Shown here piece after piece: positions 60,911-64,000 of a DNA stretch of 64,000 nt (the first letter of the stretch is position 1; each line of letters begins with the position of its first letter). The notes below the pieces were generated by a model that saw nothing but the letters and a program-made list of their open reading frames with translations, was not told the origin of the DNA and ran no database searches. Location: positions 310,001 through 374,000 of the forward strand of contig NZ_FRCZ01000002.1 of assembly GCF_900143085.1 (NCBI RefSeq), in the 5' to 3' direction. A program made the translations under genes and the position numbers. This DNA is from Gracilibacillus kekensis (GTDB taxonomy: Bacteria; Bacillota; Bacilli; Bacillales; Amphibacillaceae).

Positions 60911-61990
60911 TTAATATTCACGCGTTGGTAATAATTCTTCTGCTTGATCCATTGTGTACATGCTTTCCTCAACAGCAATTCGTTTCTCTAGTTCTTCACC
61001 AGCAAAGTGCTGCTCAATTAAGTCTACTAATTGTGGACCGAATAATGGATTACACTCGATCGTGACATTCATTTTTCCATCAGCCATTGCTTCAAATGCA
61101 CCTCTTACCGCATCGACACCAATGATAATGATATCTTCACCTGGCTTTAGCCCATATTCTTCAATGGCTTGAATCGCACCGATCGCCATATCGTCATTAT
61201 GAGAATATAAGACATCAATATTTTCTCCATCAGATTTCAAAAACGCTTCCATTACCTCTTTACCTTTCGCTCTTGTAAAGTCACCAGTTTGAGATTTAAT
61301 AATTTCGAATTTATCTTCTGAACCAATAATTTCCTCAAAGCCTTCTTTACGATCAATTGCTGGAGCTGAACCAACTGTACCTTGTAATTCAACAATATTA
61401 ACTGGTCCTTCTTCATCAGCCATCTCTTCTACTAACCAGTTTCCAGCTTTACGACCTTCTTCAACAAAGTCTGAACCTAAGAATGTAGTCCATAATGAAT
61501 CATCTTCTATGTCTACGGATCGATCTGCTAAGAAAACAGGAATATTTGCATCTTTTGCTTCTTGTAATACGGTTTCAAAACCAGTCTCAACAACTGGTGA
61601 GAATACGATCGCATCCACTTTTTGTGTTATAAAAGAACGAATCGCTTTAATTTGATTCTCCTGTTTCTGTTGCGCATCAGAGAATTTCAGTTCATGTCCT
61701 GCGTCGGTGATGGCGTCTTGAATTGATTTGGTATTTGCTGTCCGCCACTCACTTTCAGCACCTACTTGTGAAAAACCAATAACTAATTTTTCACCAGCTT
61801 CTTCGTTTCCTTCTTCCTCTGTATCTGTTTCTGTTTCTTCTGCCTCATTTTCCTCTTCTGTTTGCTCTGGAGTATCATCTGCTGCAGACTCCTCGTTACT
61901 GCTTTCTTCTGATGATCCACATGCAGCCAGTAATAATAACAGACCTAATAATAAGACCAATATCCCCTTACTTGCTAAAAATTTCTTCAT
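60911..61990 (-). CDS. ytfQ: Furanose-type sugar ABC transporter substrate-binding lipoprotein, YtfQ-like
   Basis: The protein is 359 residues. Lipobox LLLAAC (Cys about 24), then a Glu/Thr-rich linker to about residue 65. The periplasmic-binding fold starts LVIGFSQVGAESEWRTANTKSIQ and continues DAQQKQENQIKAIRSFITQKVDAIVFSPVVETGFETVLQEAKDANIPVFLADRSVD, closely following the E. coli YtfQ pattern (galactofuranose). YSHNDDMAIGAIQAIEEYG is the hinge region. First gene of the transporter operon. GGGAGG start signal. A cre-like element lies upstream. Confidence 0.88.
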   Translation of the reverse strand: MKKFLASKGILVLLLGLLLLLAACGSSEESSNEESAADDTPEQTEEENEAEETETDTEEEGNEEAGEKLVIGFSQVGAESEWRTANTKSIQDAITDAGHELKFSDAQQKQENQIKAIRSFITQKVDAIVFSPVVETGFETVLQEAKDANIPVFLADRSVDIEDDSLWTTFLGSDFVEEGRKAGNWLVEEMADEEGPVNIVELQGTVGSAPAIDRKEGFEEIIGSEDKFEIIKSQTGDFTRAKGKEVMEAFLKSDGENIDVLYSHNDDMAIGAIQAIEEYGLKPGEDIIIIGVDAVRGAFEAMADGKMNVTIECNPLFGPQLVDLIEQHFAGEELEKRIAVEESMYTMDQAEELLPTREY

Positions 61991-62044
61991 GTTCGTATAA
62001 CCTCCCTTTTTTCTTTACCAAAATTGAATTGGTATGCTTTTATT

Positions 62045-62059
62045 TTAAAACGCTTTCAT
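62045..62059 (-). promoter_or_regulatory. Candidate CcpA (cre) site upstream of ytfQ
   Basis: Minus strand ATGAAAGCGTTTTAA fits the cre consensus WTGNAARCGNWWWCA except for the final CA. It lies about 55 bases before the ytfQ ATG, a position suited to catabolite repression of a sugar transporter. Confidence 0.45.
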
Positions 62060-62254
62060 CAACTTTGTAATAGAATTTTTTTTGAAAAAAATTAATTATT
62101 TATCAAATCGTTAGAGAATAGTGTAATTTTTAAAGTAATAATTGTAATTTTTTTAAAAATATTTAAAATAGACTATAGAAACTTATTCTTATAAGTTAGA
62201 ATAGGAGATACGATATGAGCGTATCATATTTCACGTAGTTAGGAGCAAATAATA

Positions 62255-63502
62255 ATGAATGCGTTTTCAAAATTTCGAAAATTGCCGATTCGCTCTAAAT
62301 TTCTGTTTGTATTTGTTCTACTATTTTTGTGGTTTGGTCTTATTCAATTAGTGCAGCTCTTTTTCTTTTTTAGTTATATCAAACAATATAATGAAATGAC
62401 AGAAACCATCCATTTAACAAATTCTATTCATGGTCAATTAAGGGATCAATTAGAAGAAGAAATACGTGATATTGTTTATGGGAAAGTATATTTCGAAGAT
62501 GGCAAACAATATCAGATTTTGAGTCAAATGGAAGAACATCTTAATACGGTGGCGAGTCAGGAAACAGCAAAACCTTTTACAAAAGAAATAACTGAAGTCC
62601 GAACGGTAATTGGTACCACAACCGAGTATATTGATCGTTTGGGAAATCAAATTAAAACAAATGCACCTGCTGAGGAAAAGTACATTACCCAGGAATATAT
62701 CGGTATTGCCTCCGGTTTAATTAATGAACATGTCCAAACATTATTACAAGAAACATTGACAGAAAGCGAGAACCAGAAAGAAGCCATTAAGGATAAAATA
62801 AACCGAGATATACGTATAAGTATTATGGTATATATGTTTTTAGTTGTAGTTACATTCCTGTTAATTTGGACTGCATCCAAATACATGTTAAAACCTATTT
62901 ATTTGTTACATAAACATGCAAGAGAAATCGCAAAAGGGAATTTAACAGAATCGATTAAACCCATTAAAGCCATGAATGAAATTGATGATCTCTACAATGC
63001 CTTTCACGTAATGACGAATTATTTGAAACATATCATAAGCCAAGTACATCAAACAAGTAATGAAATCATTCAGACATCACATTACATTCATAAGAGTACG
63101 GAAGAAAACTTATCTGCCGGTGAACAAATGACCGCCACTAGCCAAACCATCATCCAAGATCTTCAAACACAAAAACTCCAAATCGAATGGCTGCAACAAC
63201 AGATTAATCTATTGTTAAAAGATCAACTTCAATTTCAAAAACGACTCGAAAGTCCAGAAATATCTAATAAACAATATCACTTCCAGGAACAGATCACTAA
63301 TTCTATCAAGATGATGAAACAATTACAAAATCATATGAATGAATGCAATTCACAAGTAAAAAAATGTTTTAACAATATGGAGATTATCGGTGGGCTAGGC
63401 GAGGAACAATTAACTACCATTGAAGAGATTGCAGAAATCTCTGACAGACAACTTGCCTATGTAGATCAACTACGACATCAATTAAAGCAATTCCAAATAT
63501 AG
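62255..63502 (+). CDS. HAMP-domain membrane protein, chemoreceptor-like but without signalling tip
   Basis: The protein is 415 residues. TM1 (about residues 18-40), an extracellular helical domain of ~150 residues (GKVYFEDGKQYQILSQMEEHL), TM2 (about 190-212) and HAMP (LKPIYLLHKHAREIAKGNLTESIKPIKAMNEIDDLYNAF). The last ~150 residues are coiled coil (EQMTATSQTIIQDLQTQKLQ; IEEIAEISDRQLAYVDQL) but lack the conserved [15 protein letters not shown] hairpin of true MCPs and any kinase or cyclase domain. It may be a sensor partner of the histidine kinase that follows. Divergent from the ytfQ operon, so it may sense the same sugar. Confidence 0.7.
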   Translation: MNAFSKFRKLPIRSKFLFVFVLLFLWFGLIQLVQLFFFFSYIKQYNEMTETIHLTNSIHGQLRDQLEEEIRDIVYGKVYFEDGKQYQILSQMEEHLNTVASQETAKPFTKEITEVRTVIGTTTEYIDRLGNQIKTNAPAEEKYITQEYIGIASGLINEHVQTLLQETLTESENQKEAIKDKINRDIRISIMVYMFLVVVTFLLIWTASKYMLKPIYLLHKHAREIAKGNLTESIKPIKAMNEIDDLYNAFHVMTNYLKHIISQVHQTSNEIIQTSHYIHKSTEENLSAGEQMTATSQTIIQDLQTQKLQIEWLQQQINLLLKDQLQFQKRLESPEISNKQYHFQEQITNSIKMMKQLQNHMNECNSQVKKCFNNMEIIGGLGEEQLTTIEEIAEISDRQLAYVDQLRHQLKQFQI

Positions 63503-63635
63503 TGATTGACTTTCAATCAATAGCAGTTAGCAACTTCAGTTAATTGCTATCGAACCTTTTCAGGACTTTTTCAAGTGAAGATTTACGCTTGACTTTCGCT
63601 TTTCAAAGCTCAAACGATGAAAGATAGGTGGCCTC

Positions 63636-64000
63636 ATGCATTGGAACTGGTTCAAGTTGCTAGACAAAAGCTTACGCACGAAAATGCTTGTCATGTTTGT
63701 ACTGTTAACGGTGTTCCCGTTGATATTTATTGGTTTTATATCTTACACCAAATCATCCAACATCATATCCGAACGAGCATATAGTCTGGCACAAATTAAA
63801 AATAGCCAAATAGCACGTGAGATTGATGTTTTATTTCAAGATATTCATCGTTTTAATGAAATCGGCAAACAACAAAGTACTGTTCAGTTTCTTTTGCATC
63901 AAGAAGATACCTATGATGAAGCTAAAGAAATATTAAGCCTGTTTGATTTTTATCAAAAAAGCTATCTTTCTGGAGAACATATCTTTGATATTGAAATTAT
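63636..64000 (+). CDS. Sensor histidine kinase N-terminus (YesM-like), runs off right edge
   Basis: The open frame from the ATG at 63636 (AGGTGG upstream) stays open to the window end, 121 codons: MHWNWFKLLDKSLRTKMLVM, a TM with FVLLTVFPLIFIGFISYTKS, then an extracellular helical stretch (ISERAYSLAQIKNSQIAREIDVLFQDIHRF). This start is typical of YesM/LytS-like sensor kinases with a cache-type sensor that regulate sugar ABC operons together with AraC-type response regulators. No kinase motif is visible yet, so the assignment rests on N-terminus and context. Confidence 0.6.
   Translation, partial: MHWNWFKLLDKSLRTKMLVMFVLLTVFPLIFIGFISYTKSSNIISERAYSLAQIKNSQIAREIDVLFQDIHRFNEIGKQQSTVQFLLHQEDTYDEAKEILSLFDFYQKSYLSGEHIFDIEI

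Overview
The window looks like the chromosome of a low-GC, motile, biofilm-capable member of the Bacillaceae. The evidence is the Bacillus-type gene order degS-degU-degV-comFA-comFC-yvyF-flgM-flgN-flgK-flgL-yviE-fliW-csrA-hag, together with SinR, TasA/TapA/SipW, SigI/RsgI, AAGGAGG-type ribosome binding sites and AT-rich codon use. A halophilic genus near Gracilibacillus is my guess from overall character. No rRNA, tRNA, CRISPR array or intact transposase was seen.

Layout. 1-240: SigD promoters and the first codons of a flaG copy that runs off the left edge. 340-3720: moxR / DUF58 / DUF4129 operon. 3965-5026: type II NADH dehydrogenase. 5246-8089: a biofilm-matrix operon, tasA-tapA-sipW plus a fourth gene encoding a TasA-like protein with an LPDTA wall-sorting signal, preceded by an inverted pair of SinR-type boxes. 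8143-11723: sigI-rsgI, a secreted DUF5667 protein and a lipoprotein. 11995-14562: an EAL protein and a wrecked GT2 exopolysaccharide-type glycosyltransferase. 14906-28138: flagellar cluster (fliT, fliS, decayed flaG, yjfB, fliD, decayed legB, maf, an unknown gene, hag, csrA, fliW, yviE, flgL, flgK, flgN, flgM, yvyF). 28201-34271: comFC, comFA, degV, degU, degS, yvyE. 34436-38680: a small ORF, a VanZ-like protein, sinR, a class D sortase and a PBP3-type penicillin-binding protein. 38717-43292: a 21-bp tandem repeat, a NERD pseudogene, two oxidoreductases, an IDEAL protein and an aromatic-acid-exporter-like protein. 43721-47472: two tandem chemoreceptors. 47683-50058: pxpB-pxpC-pxpA (5-oxoprolinase). 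50198-50391: a 52-bp tandem hairpin repeat. 50525-61990: a furanose-type sugar ABC transporter and a 2083-residue wall-anchored protein with two GH43 domains. 62255-64000: a HAMP membrane protein and the start of a sensor kinase.

How it fits together. SigD promoters of the form TAAA-N15-NCCGATA(T/A) precede flaG (both copies), fliD, hag and flgM. SinR would repress the matrix operon through the boxes at 5246-5261. The class D sortase at 35960 is the likely enzyme anchoring both LPDTA proteins, the TasA-like one at 7460 and the GH43 giant at 50525. The giant GH43 protein probably releases furanose sugars that the YtfQRT-YjfF-like transporter imports.

Several genes are decaying in instructive ways. 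flaG next to fliS has two nonsense codons and a frameshift, while another flaG copy begins at the left edge. legB, a legionaminic acid gene, carries an internal inversion of about 200 bp. The GT2 gene has lost its N-terminus and has a one-base frameshift. A NERD-domain gene has a nonsense codon and frameshifts. A composite palindromic repeat family occurs at 31233, 43308 and 60385.
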